Below, piece after piece: positions 53,224 to 61,986 of a stretch of 64,000 nucleotides of DNA. The position numbers and the translations under genes are program-made. Under the pieces are notes generated by a model that saw only the letters and a list, made by a program, of their open reading frames with translations, did no database searches and was not told the DNA's origin. This DNA is from CAWBRT01 sp963696525 (GTDB lineage Bacteria; Acidobacteriota; Terriglobia; Terriglobales; Acidobacteriaceae), in NCBI GenBank assembly GCA_963696525.1, contig CAVOKO010000009.1, forward strand, positions 434,001-498,000, read 5' to 3'. Positions within the stretch are counted from its first letter, which is position 1. Every line of letters begins with the position of its first letter.

Positions 53224-54991
53224 TAAAAATCCGGATGAAGAAGAAAAGCGGGCCGACGGCGAAACCCTCGGTGACAGGACAGGCAAAGCCGGTTCCGCTA
53301 CCCTGGATAACAGCGGATATTGGGATGCGGAGGGCCGCTGGAACTCAGGCCTGAGCGGTTTCCGCCAATTGGCGGGGCACCACATCAGCACCAAGCTCAT
53401 TCTGCTGCTGATCCCGGCCCTGATGCTTACCTTCGGCGCGCTGGGGTTCGTCAATATCCAATTGCACCGGCATCATCTGGAGTCGGCGACGCTGGCCAAT
53501 GCCGATCGTCTGAGCGACGCGATCAAGCGCAGCATGTCGTACTACATGTTACGCAACGATCGTGATGCCTTGTACCACACCATCAACACCTTCGCCGACG
53601 AACCGGGCGTGTTGCGCATTCGCGTCATCAATCCGGAAGGGCGAATCAGCTTCTCGACCGCCGACGAGCTGGGGCATCTGGTCGATAAGCGCGCCGAGCA
53701 GTGTTACATGTGTCATCGCGAGTCGCAACCGCTCTCCAAACTGGACCGGCCCGACCGTTACCGTTTCTACCGCGCGGGAAATCAACGGGTCATCGCCATC
53801 ATCTCCCCCATAGAAAATCAGCCGGGGTGCAGCAACGCGGCTTGCCACGCGCATCCCGCGAGCCAAAAGGTGCTGGGGGTGCTCGATACTCATCTATCGC
53901 TGGCCGAGGCGGATGCCAAATTGCGGGAGAGCACGATTCAGATGCTGTTTTACACGGCTGCGGCGGCGCTGTTCATTGCGGTTGTGAGCTGGATATTCGT
54001 TTGGCGGGTGGTGCATAAACCGCTCAAGCGGCTGCAGTCTGCGACCGAGCGGCTGATGGACGGCGAACTCGGATATCAGACGGATGTGGCTTCCAACGAC
54101 GAGGCCGGCAGGTTGGCGGTATCGTTCAATCGCATGAGTCTGGAACTGCGGCAGGCGCGCGAAGAAGTCACCTCATGGGCACGCACCTTGGAAGAGCGGG
54201 TGGAGGACAAAACTCGCGAGCTGCGCCGCGCCCACGATCAGATGATTCAGGTCGAGAAGATGGTGACCATCGGTAAAATGGCGGCGGTGGTCGCGCACGA
54301 AATCAACAACCCGCTGGCCGGAATTCTGACCTATGCCAAACTGATCAAGAAGTGGATTACTCGGGGTTTCGTCGATGATGCGCAAAAGCAAGAAGCGGCC
54401 GAATGCCTGGATCTGATTGCGATTGAAAGCCGCCGCTGTGGCGAGCTGGTCAAGAATCTGCTTACTTTCTCGCGCACTTCTCCGATGAACCTGGCGAAGT
54501 ATGCGCTCAACGATGTCATCGGGCGTTGCGTGCGGCTCATCGAGCACAAAGCCGAGATCAGCGGCATTCATTTGCAGGTGGACACGGACCCGGACTTGCC
54601 GGAGGTGTATTGCGACGCGGCCCAGATCGAACAGGTCTTGCTGGCGCTCAGCGTCAATGGCATCGACGCGCTGCCTAAGGGCGGAAATCTGTGGATCAGC
54701 AGCCGTCGCCTTCCCGGGAACGAAATCGAGTTGCTGGTGCGTGACGACGGGATGGGGATTCCTCCGGAATTGTTGACCCAACTGTTTGAACCGTTCCTTA
54801 CCACCAAGGAAGTCGGCAAAGGGGTAGGACTCGGCTTGGCCATCAGCAAAGGGATTATCGACCGCCATGGCGGCCGCATCGAAGTGCAGTCTCACCTGGG
54901 AGTGGGAACCACGTTTCGAGTGATTTTGCCGCTCGATGCGCGTATTCCCCAGCAGGGTGAATCATTGACGAAATCCGCGGCGAACGTTTAA
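53210..54991 (+). CDS. Sensor histidine kinase with putative c-type heme motifs in its periplasmic domain
   Basis: 593 residues. Helix 1 at about 62-84, an extracytoplasmic domain at about 85-245, helix 2 at about 246-266, HAMP (about 267-320), coiled coil, H box VVAHEINNPLAGIL (H363), and an HATPase with NGIDALPKG, DDGMGIP and GVGLGLA. The sensor contains CYMCH (C165-C168-H169), a c-heme motif, and CSNAACH (C207...C212-H213), a possible CX4CH site, so it may carry one or two hemes and sense redox potential, O2 or NO. Overlaps hybB by 14 bp, suggesting it monitors the electron-transfer module. Paired with the sigma-54 regulator 55 bp downstream. Confidence 0.85.
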   Translation: MPEIDKNPDEEEKRADGETLGDRTGKAGSATLDNSGYWDAEGRWNSGLSGFRQLAGHHISTKLILLLIPALMLTFGALGFVNIQLHRHHLESATLANADRLSDAIKRSMSYYMLRNDRDALYHTINTFADEPGVLRIRVINPEGRISFSTADELGHLVDKRAEQCYMCHRESQPLSKLDRPDRYRFYRAGNQRVIAIISPIENQPGCSNAACHAHPASQKVLGVLDTHLSLAEADAKLRESTIQMLFYTAAAALFIAVVSWIFVWRVVHKPLKRLQSATERLMDGELGYQTDVASNDEAGRLAVSFNRMSLELRQAREEVTSWARTLEERVEDKTRELRRAHDQMIQVEKMVTIGKMAAVVAHEINNPLAGILTYAKLIKKWITRGFVDDAQKQEAAECLDLIAIESRRCGELVKNLLTFSRTSPMNLAKYALNDVIGRCVRLIEHKAEISGIHLQVDTDPDLPEVYCDAAQIEQVLLALSVNGIDALPKGGNLWISSRRLPGNEIELLVRDDGMGIPPELLTQLFEPFLTTKEVGKGVGLGLAISKGIIDRHGGRIEVQSHLGVGTTFRVILPLDARIPQQGESLTKSAANV

Positions 54992-55046
54992 TGGGGTTTG
55001 CCTCCCGCGCCGCCGAACCGTGTGCAGCACTCATGAGGATAGTACC

Positions 55047-56426
55047 GTGACCGAAGCCAAGGGACGCATGCTGATCGTGGACGACGAACTGAGCGTCCGC
55101 GATTCACTGAATAAGTGGTTTAAAGAAGAAGGATACGAGGTGGGCACCGCGGAAAGCGCCAGCGAGGCGCTGCTGCGGATGGCGGAAAAGCAATGGGATA
55201 TTGCCCTGCTCGACATCAAGATGCGCGGCACCGACGGAATCGAATTGCAGCGCCGCATGCACGAGATCGATCCGCGGCTGATCGCCATCATGATGACCGG
55301 CTATGCTTCGGTCGAGACGGCGGTGGCGGCGATGAAGAACGGCGCCTACGATTACGTGACCAAGCCGCTCGATCCCGAAGATATCACCCTCAAGGTGAGC
55401 AAGGCGCTCTCGCATCAGCGTGCGGAGCAGGAAAACGAGCGTCTGCGCGAACAGCACGCGGAGATCACGCGTCCCAACGAGCTGGTGGGCAACAGCGCGC
55501 CCATGCGGCGCATGATGGACGCCATTGAAACCGTCGGCCCAACCGATACCTCGGTGCTGATCACCGGCGAAAGCGGGACGGGAAAAGAATTGGTGGCTCG
55601 CGCCATCCACTATGCCAGCCCGAGGCGTTATCATCCATTGGTGGTCATCCATTGCGGCGCGCTGACCGAAACGCTGCTGGAAAGCGAGCTGTTCGGCCAC
55701 GAAAAGGGAGCGTTCACCGGCGCCCAATATCGCAAAAAAGGGAAATTTGAGATCGCCGAAGGCGGCACTGTTTTTCTCGACGAGATCGGCGACATCAGCT
55801 TGAAAACGCAGACCGATCTGTTGCGGGTACTGCAGGAGCACGAGATCGCCCGCGTCGGCGGCAACCAGCAGATCAAAGTCGATTTCCGTTGCATCGCCGC
55901 CACCAACAAGCCCTTGGAGCAATTGGTAGAGGAAGGCAGGTTCCGGCCGGACCTTTTTTACCGGCTGAACGTATTCCGCATCGAGTTGCCTGCCCTGCGC
56001 GAGCGCCGGGAAGATATTCCGCTGCTTGCCGATCACTTTATCCGCAAGTTCTCCAAGGAGATGAACAAGCGGATCGTGCGCATCGCACCGGCCGCCATGT
56101 TGCTGCTGCAACAGCACAACTGGCCCGGCAACATACGCGAACTGGAAAACGCGATCGAGCGCGCCATGGTGGTGGCGCAGGAGCCGGAGCTTCGCGAGCA
56201 GGACTTCATGCTGAAGGCAAAGGGTGCCGGAGCGATGACCAACGGGTCTGAAAGCCGCACCCTGGACGACATCGAGAAGACGCACATCCTGAGAACCTTG
56301 GAGGAGTGCGGAGGCAATCAGACTAGAGCGGCGGAGATCCTCGACATCGACCGCGTGACCTTACATCACAAGCTGAAAAAGTACGGCTGGTCAAAGAGCG
56401 CGCTGTCCGCCAGCGAGACACGATGA
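55047..56426 (+). CDS. Sigma-54-dependent response regulator (NtrC family)
   Basis: 459 residues from GTG 55047, with GAGGAT 7 bp upstream; the frame is open to 55020. The receiver domain has MLIVDDE and phosphosite LLDIK, the AAA+ domain has GESGTGKELVARAIH (Walker A), GAFTGA (contact to sigma-54), GGTVFLDEIGDI (Walker B), and the C-terminal Fis-type helix-turn-helix GGNQTRAAEILDIDRVTLHH. It activates sigma-54 promoters. Its cognate kinase is most likely the heme-motif sensor immediately before it. The 4-bp overlap with the archaemetzincin gene couples that gene to it. No clear -24/-12 promoter was found in the window. Confidence 0.9.
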   Translation: MTEAKGRMLIVDDELSVRDSLNKWFKEEGYEVGTAESASEALLRMAEKQWDIALLDIKMRGTDGIELQRRMHEIDPRLIAIMMTGYASVETAVAAMKNGAYDYVTKPLDPEDITLKVSKALSHQRAEQENERLREQHAEITRPNELVGNSAPMRRMMDAIETVGPTDTSVLITGESGTGKELVARAIHYASPRRYHPLVVIHCGALTETLLESELFGHEKGAFTGAQYRKKGKFEIAEGGTVFLDEIGDISLKTQTDLLRVLQEHEIARVGGNQQIKVDFRCIAATNKPLEQLVEEGRFRPDLFYRLNVFRIELPALRERREDIPLLADHFIRKFSKEMNKRIVRIAPAAMLLLQQHNWPGNIRELENAIERAMVVAQEPELREQDFMLKAKGAGAMTNGSESRTLDDIEKTHILRTLEECGGNQTRAAEILDIDRVTLHHKLKKYGWSKSALSASETR

Positions 56427-56959
56427 AGTTTTTGCAATTGGTCCCCATAGGGGCGCCGGAATTCGAGTTGCTCGACTGGCTGCGCCGCGAATTGAGTGAG
56501 GGATTCCAGATTCCCTGCGGGATAGAAAACCCGCTGGATCCGGCGTTCGCTTACCATTCCGAGCGGGGCCAGTACCATTCCAGCGAGTTGCTGGCGACGC
56601 TTCATCAGAAGTACATGAAAAAGAAAGTCTGGCGATTGCTGGGCGTCGCCGACGTCGATCTCTATATACCGATCTTGACCTTTGTTTTCGGTGAGGCCCA
56701 GATCGGAGGTCCTTCCTCGGTGGTTTCCTACCATCGCTTGCGCCAGGAGTACTATGGCCTTCCTCCAAGCCGCGACTTGCTGGCACGGCGATTGCTGACC
56801 GAAGCGGTTCACGAACTGGGACACACGCTTCATCTCACCCACTGTCCGGACTACGAATGCGTCATGGCCTCCTCGCACGCCGTGGAATGGATCGATCTCA
56901 AGCACTGGACCTTCTGCCGGGATTGCGCAGCCAAAGCCCAGGTGCATGCGCATTACTAG
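56423..56959 (+). CDS. Archaemetzincin-family zinc metalloprotease
   Basis: 178 residues, the normal bacterial archaemetzincin length. Metal site HELGHTLHLTHC (H130, E131, H134, H140, C141), then C146 and M148 in ECVM, and CRDC (C165, C168) 16 residues after the Met, which is the family pattern HExxHxxGxxHCx4CxM...CxxC. The usual Gly of that pattern is His137 here. Only one zinc is catalytic; the Cys set binds a structural zinc. The cellular substrate of the family is unknown. Last gene of the operon, overlapping the sigma-54 regulator by 4 bp. Confidence 0.85.
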   Translation: MKFLQLVPIGAPEFELLDWLRRELSEGFQIPCGIENPLDPAFAYHSERGQYHSSELLATLHQKYMKKKVWRLLGVADVDLYIPILTFVFGEAQIGGPSSVVSYHRLRQEYYGLPPSRDLLARRLLTEAVHELGHTLHLTHCPDYECVMASSHAVEWIDLKHWTFCRDCAAKAQVHAHY

Positions 56960-56997
56960 AGCAGTGTCCCGGAGGTTCGCTGCAATCAATGTTTAGG

Positions 56998-57183
56998 GTG
57001 TCATTCTGAGCGACCAAAAGGGAGCGAAGTTGAGGCGTGAGGCGGCGTGTGAGCGGGGTCCTCGGAAAGCCAGACTTCGGGCTTTCTGGGGTGCCCTCAG
57101 CCGCCTGCCGAAATCCTGAGCGGAGCGAAGGAACTGTATTGGTTGAGAGAAAAGCAGATCCTTCGCTGCGCTCAGGATGACAC
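56998..57183. repeat. Repeat with GTGTCATTCTGAGCG terminal inverted repeats
   Basis: GTGTCATTCTGAGCG (56998-57012) pairs with CGCTCAGGATGACAC (57169-57183). The inner part contains GCGAAGGAACTG and AAGCAGATCCTTCGC, as in the 41572 copy. Follows the archaemetzincin stop by 38 bp. Confidence 0.7.
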
Positions 57184-57213
57184 TCCGGGACGGACGTGTT
57201 TTCTAGCCGCGGC

Positions 57214-58141
57214 TCACCCGGGCTTTCGCGCTTCCCCTAACCGCCATTGCTGATAACCACGAATCGGCAGCAGCAAAGAAAAGAACACGATGATGTACAT
57301 GGCCGCTACCATGGGCTCGATCGGGCCGAACAGTTGCGCACTGAAGACCAGCACCAGCACATTATTCACCTGGCTGAGGCTGATGATCATGGCCAGTTGC
57401 TCCGGCAGAGCCAGCTTCCAGGAAAAGGCGATTCCGGCTACGAAAAAGATACCCGCCAGCACGACCGTCACCAGGAACGCAACCCAAACCATGGATGGCT
57501 GCTGCCGGAAATAGACGGAGTACTTCGAGAACACGCCGAAATTCGTAGTGGCGAACAGCAGCAGCGAGATCGAGAAGCGCTTGTCGATAAGCTTTTCCAC
57601 CAGCCGCGGCGAAGACCGTTTGAGAATTTCCGCGAGCACAAACGGAACGAACACCACCATGCCCAGAATATTCGCCATGGTGGCAAATGGAAGCTGAACG
57701 CTATGGCCGGCAAGCACTTTAACCAGCGCGGGAAGCGTCACCGGAACCAGCAGCGAACCAGTGACCATGCCGACCGTCACCAGCGATGTATTGGCCAGCA
57801 GCATCTCCGAGAAGAACGGCCCTGTCACCCCGGGCGAGATGGCGCTGACCAAGAGCGCGGCCAGCGCGTGCGTCGGGAATAACCAGTGAAACAGGAAGTA
57901 GACCGAGACCGGCAGCAGAATCAGCTTTACGAAAAGCAGGTAACCGACCAACAGCCGCGAGCTTTGCGCAATCCGCCACATGGACTTCACGGGGATGGAC
58001 AGAAAGCTGAGGAACAGAAGCGCCATCATGCAGTACAGCGGAAAAGCATGAAAAAGATTTCCAAATCGCGGAAAGAGAACGGCCAAGGCGATGGTCGGAG
58101 AAAGTCACGGCGAGCAGCAATAAGTCCTGGGCACGAATCAT
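57214..58141 (-). CDS. Sodium/bile acid symporter-like (BASS) membrane protein, with a frame break near the start
   Basis: About 308 residues in total. The main frame (57214-58086) has 9-10 membrane helices and BASS-like segments SAISPGVTGPFFSEMLLANT, ISLSQVNNVLVLVFSAQLFG. It has no ATG: it begins after an in-frame TGA. The correct start is probably the ATG at 58141 in another frame (MIRAQDLLLLAVTFS), joined by one missing base near 58100 to PTIALAVLFP. BASS proteins import organic anions with Na+. Substrate unknown. Stops convergent to the archaemetzincin operon. Confidence 0.7.
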
Positions 58142-58177
58142 GCGTAAGCGCGAGGCTCGACCGGCCTTCCTTTGATT

Positions 58178-58301
58178 AGCAGGCTGCTGAAAAACGTGCC
58201 GAAGCAACGAGCGAGGCGCCATGTAACGTGGGCACCATAATAACTTTGTACAAGATATCGTGGGCTCACTTCACCAGAAACCTGTTTTTCAGCAGCCCGC
58301 T
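58178..58301. mobile_element. MITE-like element, AGCAGGCTGCTGAAAAAC terminal repeats (copy 3)
   Basis: AGCAGGCTGCTGAAAAAC (58178-58195) pairs with GTTTTTCAGCAGCCCGCT (58284-58301). The 88-bp interior differs from the other two copies. It sits just upstream of the BASS gene. No flanking duplication is evident. Confidence 0.7.
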
Positions 58302-58624
58302 AGGCGATGCATCCAGTGTAGAGCAATATCATGATTATGGCGCATTTCGCCACATCAGGAGGGCAGCAACCAAGCAGATCGTGGGCCACGCCAGCGCCTC
58401 GCTCGTCGCTAGTTATATACTGCGCAGTTGGAGTTCTTCAGCGCGGCCCGCGGAGATTTTCCGAAGCCGCGTGGCAGGCAGGTCATCGGATGCCCATTAA
58501 CGTAAACGATTTTGCCGATGCGGACAGTGTTTTTCGAGAGCAGATCAAGGTCGAAATGTAGCGCGCGACCGAAAACCTCAATCGCATCGCGACGCTTTTC
58601 AAGGCTGGGCTTGCCGACCCACAA

Positions 58625-58894
58625 GTGCTCAAGGAGTTTCGCGAGGCCGTCGATCGGATTCGCGAGGCCGGATGGATCGCGCAGCAGGGATTGGACTCCG
58701 CGCAAAATCAAAAAACCACCGAAATGCTGTTCGCGCACCGTGCCCGGGCGGCCATATCGCTGCTCAAGCAGCTTCGCCTCGAACTCGAGCGCATGGATAC
58801 ACCGCCGGCAACCCTCCAGGAGTTGCTGAAAGCCAGCTCTGCTTTCAATCAAGCGGCAATCGCCTGCGGCGCGGTCAAACGGCGCGAGAAATAG
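58625..58894 (+). CDS. Hypothetical helical protein, possibly split by an in-frame stop
   Basis: 89 residues from GTG 58625, strongly helical (KEFREAVDRIREAGWIAQQG, HRARAAISLLKQLRLELER). Just upstream in the same frame, coding-like sequence VNDFADADSVFREQIKVEM (to 58558) is interrupted by a TAG at 58559-58561 before RATENLNRIATLFKAG. The true gene may therefore start near 58490 and be broken by one stop codon, or the translated part is only the downstream half. Function unknown. 58302-58490 holds nothing else. Confidence 0.55.
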   Translation: MLKEFREAVDRIREAGWIAQQGLDSAQNQKTTEMLFAHRARAAISLLKQLRLELERMDTPPATLQELLKASSAFNQAAIACGAVKRREK

Positions 58895-59000
58895 TTTTCA
58901 AGCGGACGATTTCTGCTGTCCGGGCGCAACGCCGAGCCCGCCCATCTGGCCGGACGATCTTCACGGCCGGGCTTCATGGAATACATCTTTCGCGAAGGGT

Positions 59001-60713
59001 CTACAAGTGGGCCAGCCACACGTCCAGCACAGCGCAGCGGGCCTCCTCGCGAACTACCTTGAGAGCGTTCCGCACGGCGTCGTCTAATGCGCCGGGATCG
59101 CGGACAATTTGCGCGAAGGCTCCGCCGGCGGCCGCCGCGATTCCCGAATAGTCGGGAGGCGGATCGAAGCTAACGTCAAGATCGCTGGTCTGGCTGGCGT
59201 AACCCTCCGGATGAGCCGCCAGCGCCGAAAGCTTCGGTGCCCTCCAGCCGCGATTGTTGTAGACGATTTGCAGAAAAGGCGTGCGATAACGCCGCGCCAT
59301 CCAGTGCACCGTTGCCGGAACGGAGAACAAGTACGACCCGTCGCCGGTAAGGCACACAACGGTTTTTTCCGGATGCGCCAGCTTCATGCCGATGGCAGCG
59401 CCGCCGTTCCATCCGAGCGACGATGCGCCGCTGCCAAAGACCGTGCCGGGAGAGGTGGCGCACAGATGCTCTGTAACCACGTTATAGCTGGTGATGGCCT
59501 CATTCAACACCAGCGTCTCTCCGTCCAGATGCTCGCGCACGCAGGCCGTCAGAAATTCGGGAGTAATGACATCTGCCGGCGGACGCTCGCGTTCGCGCAG
59601 CACGTTCTCGCGGGCCGTGTGCAGGGCGGCGTAGTGTGCCCTTCTGTGCTCGATGGCCGGTCCATCGAGGTGAACCGTATCCAGGCAATCGTTGATCTGG
59701 CGCAAGGCGGTCGCCGCGTCGGCACGACAAACATTTTTTGCCGGGATCGACCAGAGCGGCATTTTCTCCTTCAGCGGATCGATGTCGATGTGGTGGATGC
59801 TGGCGCCGCTCGATGGCCGGTTGACCGTCGGAATCCAGGGTATATCGCTGTCCACAACCAGTATGCAATCCGCCTCGGCAAGCAGCGGATGCTGGCGCTG
59901 CTCATTCCACTGGCTGCCTTGGTAGAGCACATCGTCGGCGGGAAAATTCACATAGTTCGGCACCGATTCGAAGACGGCGATCGCGAGCCGTCGGCATAGT
60001 CGAACTAACTCTTCGACCGCTGCCGGATTGCGCCCGAGGTAGGAGGTGACCACCAGGGGACGGCTCGCCGCCAGCAGATCCCCCACCAGGGCGTCAACGC
60101 TCGAAGCAGGCATGGCGCAGGGTGCAATCGCCGGCCACTCCGCGGCATCGGCCGCCGCGGGCGGAATCTCTTCTTCCAGCACCTCGCGCGCGGCCATCAG
60201 GTATACCGGACCTTGCGGATCGCTGTGCGCAATTTGCATGGCCCGGCGGATTATCTGCTTGAGGTTTCGGCCGCTGCGGATTTCATTATCGTATTTGACG
60301 TAGCCGCGCACGATTCCACGCTGGTCGAAGACATCCTGCAGCCAGTGAATAAACTCATTGCGGCTTCCCGGCAGCTCTCCCTGCTGGGTGAACGGCACCG
60401 CCCCTGAAAAAATCAGTACCGGAACGCGGCATCTCGAGGCATTGTGCAAAGCGCCCGCCATGGTTTGCGTTCCGACATCGACATGCACCAGCACTGCCTG
60501 CCCGCGCCCGGTGATCTGCGCGTAGCCATGGGCCGCGCTCAGCGCCACCATCTCATTAGGACAGGTAATCACCGCCGGAATCCTGCGTCCGGTGGCGCGC
60601 GCCTCGGCGATGCTCTCGAGAATGGGCGGATGATCGCTGCCAAAATTGGCAAACAGATAGGAAACTCCTGCTTCCTGCAACGCCTCAAGCAATGCGGTGG
60701 CCGTGCTGTACAT
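59001..60713 (-). CDS. Thiamine diphosphate-requiring enzyme (acetolactate synthase/benzoylformate decarboxylase-like)
   Basis: 570 residues. Three-domain TPP layout: N-terminal PYR domain with the activating Glu in ITCPNEMVALSAAHGYAQIT, a central domain with YLGRNPAAVEELV, and the C-terminal PP domain with GDGSYLFS followed by IVYNNRGW, the Mg-TPP motif. Family members decarboxylate 2-oxo acids or make acetolactate. The length and divergence from IlvB suggest a degradative decarboxylase or a related enzyme of unknown substrate. No ilvN or other pathway gene is adjacent. Divergent from the DUF4392 gene. Confidence 0.8.
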   Translation of the reverse strand: MYSTATALLEALQEAGVSYLFANFGSDHPPILESIAEARATGRRIPAVITCPNEMVALSAAHGYAQITGRGQAVLVHVDVGTQTMAGALHNASRCRVPVLIFSGAVPFTQQGELPGSRNEFIHWLQDVFDQRGIVRGYVKYDNEIRSGRNLKQIIRRAMQIAHSDPQGPVYLMAAREVLEEEIPPAAADAAEWPAIAPCAMPASSVDALVGDLLAASRPLVVTSYLGRNPAAVEELVRLCRRLAIAVFESVPNYVNFPADDVLYQGSQWNEQRQHPLLAEADCILVVDSDIPWIPTVNRPSSGASIHHIDIDPLKEKMPLWSIPAKNVCRADAATALRQINDCLDTVHLDGPAIEHRRAHYAALHTARENVLRERERPPADVITPEFLTACVREHLDGETLVLNEAITSYNVVTEHLCATSPGTVFGSGASSLGWNGGAAIGMKLAHPEKTVVCLTGDGSYLFSVPATVHWMARRYRTPFLQIVYNNRGWRAPKLSALAAHPEGYASQTSDLDVSFDPPPDYSGIAAAAGGAFAQIVRDPGALDDAVRNALKVVREEARCAVLDVWLAHL

Positions 60714-60901
60714 TCACCTTCCTCCCTGCTCCCCGATTGTACGACGCGATTCCAATCTCCCGGTTTGTCGAAACCTGTATTTCCGCGGCCGCTGCAGAGT
60801 TTGCTTGCTTTCCCCTACAATTATGCAACGCTGGATACCTGTTACAAAGTCGGCTACCAATTCTAAGATCGTCGTCGTTGAGCCAATGAAGGAGACCGAA
60901 C

Positions 60902-61960
60902 TTGACCGGACGTGTTTGGCGGAACGACAGATTCGACACCGGCTTGCTGGCTTCCGTATTCGGGGAGCGCTTTGACCGGCTGATGACGGTCGAGGTCCGT
61001 CCGGTCGATGGCGGACTTCCGCCGGGAATCGTGGTTCGATTGTATGAGATTTGCCGCCGATATCACGGCGAGCCGCTCTCCACGCTGGCGGCGCGCCGTC
61101 TGGCCGAGGTGGTCGGCGAAGGGGATACGGTGCTCATCGTCACCGGCTTCGGAGTGCCTCCCAACCTTCCTTGCGGCGAGACGGATGGTCCGCCCGGGGC
61201 GGCCGTGTTGGCCAGGGCGCTCGCCGAGGGATTCGGCGCGCAGGTTGTGCTGGTTACGGAGCAGGCGCATTTGGCGCCGGTGGCGGCAACCGGCAACTTG
61301 CTCGGCAAAAGACTCAACGGGCGTGGATCGATCACCGTCGAGAGTTTCCCGGTTGGGATCGACGCCGGACGCTCCGCGGCTGCCGGTCTCATTGCCAAGC
61401 ATCGTCCGGCGGCGGTCGTCTTCGTCGAGCGGCCCGGCCCCAACATCGAGGGATATTTCCATGGAATACGCGGCGACTGCGGCTCTCCCGATGGCGTCGG
61501 ACACCTTTATCTGCTAGCTGAAGCGGCGCGCGGCCAAGGCGTACTAACTGTCGGCATCGGCGATGGCGGCAACGAGGTCGGCTTCGGCGCGGTTCGGCGG
61601 CAGATAGCCGAGAATTTGCCCCTGACTGGCCGCTGTCTGAAGGGATGCCCATCCGGCGTGGTAACGGCGATCGCAACCGAGATCATGGTCAGCGCTTCGG
61701 TCTCGAACTGGGGCGCTTATGCGGTCGCGGCCGCACTCGCGGTGCTGCGGCGAGAGCCGGCCTTGCTGCACACTCCCGAACTCGAACGGGAACTGCTTGC
61801 CGTCTGCGTGGCCGCCGGAGCGCGCGATGGGGCGACGTTCGCCGCCGATCTGCTCGTCGACGGCATCGACTGCAGCGGCCACACCTCCTTCGTAGGCTTG
61901 CTCCGCAGCATCGTTTCCAGTTGCGTTGTGCCACCAAAAGCCCCGGCGCACGGCATGTGA
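60902..61960 (+). CDS. DUF4392 (D-glutamate cyclase-like) protein
   Basis: 352 residues starting at TTG 60902 with AAGGAG about 7 bp upstream. It has VLIVTGFGVPPNLPCGETDG, VVFVERPGPNIEGYFHGIRG, TVGIGDGGNEVGFG and CPSGVVTAIATE, the pattern of the DUF4392/DGLUCY domain, related to mammalian D-glutamate cyclase, which converts D-glutamate to 5-oxo-D-proline. Divergently placed from the TPP enzyme. The biological role in bacteria is not established. Confidence 0.72.
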   Translation: MTGRVWRNDRFDTGLLASVFGERFDRLMTVEVRPVDGGLPPGIVVRLYEICRRYHGEPLSTLAARRLAEVVGEGDTVLIVTGFGVPPNLPCGETDGPPGAAVLARALAEGFGAQVVLVTEQAHLAPVAATGNLLGKRLNGRGSITVESFPVGIDAGRSAAAGLIAKHRPAAVVFVERPGPNIEGYFHGIRGDCGSPDGVGHLYLLAEAARGQGVLTVGIGDGGNEVGFGAVRRQIAENLPLTGRCLKGCPSGVVTAIATEIMVSASVSNWGAYAVAAALAVLRREPALLHTPELERELLAVCVAAGARDGATFAADLLVDGIDCSGHTSFVGLLRSIVSSCVVPPKAPAHGM

Positions 61961-61986
61961 ACTGACAGCAATCTGCGCTGTCAACT

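Noticed and set aside
53210..56426. Regulatory control of the operon by a local sigma-54 promoter
   Set aside because: No convincing -24/-12 sequence (TGGC...TTGC) was found upstream of the hyb-like operon, the acetate module or other genes by eye.
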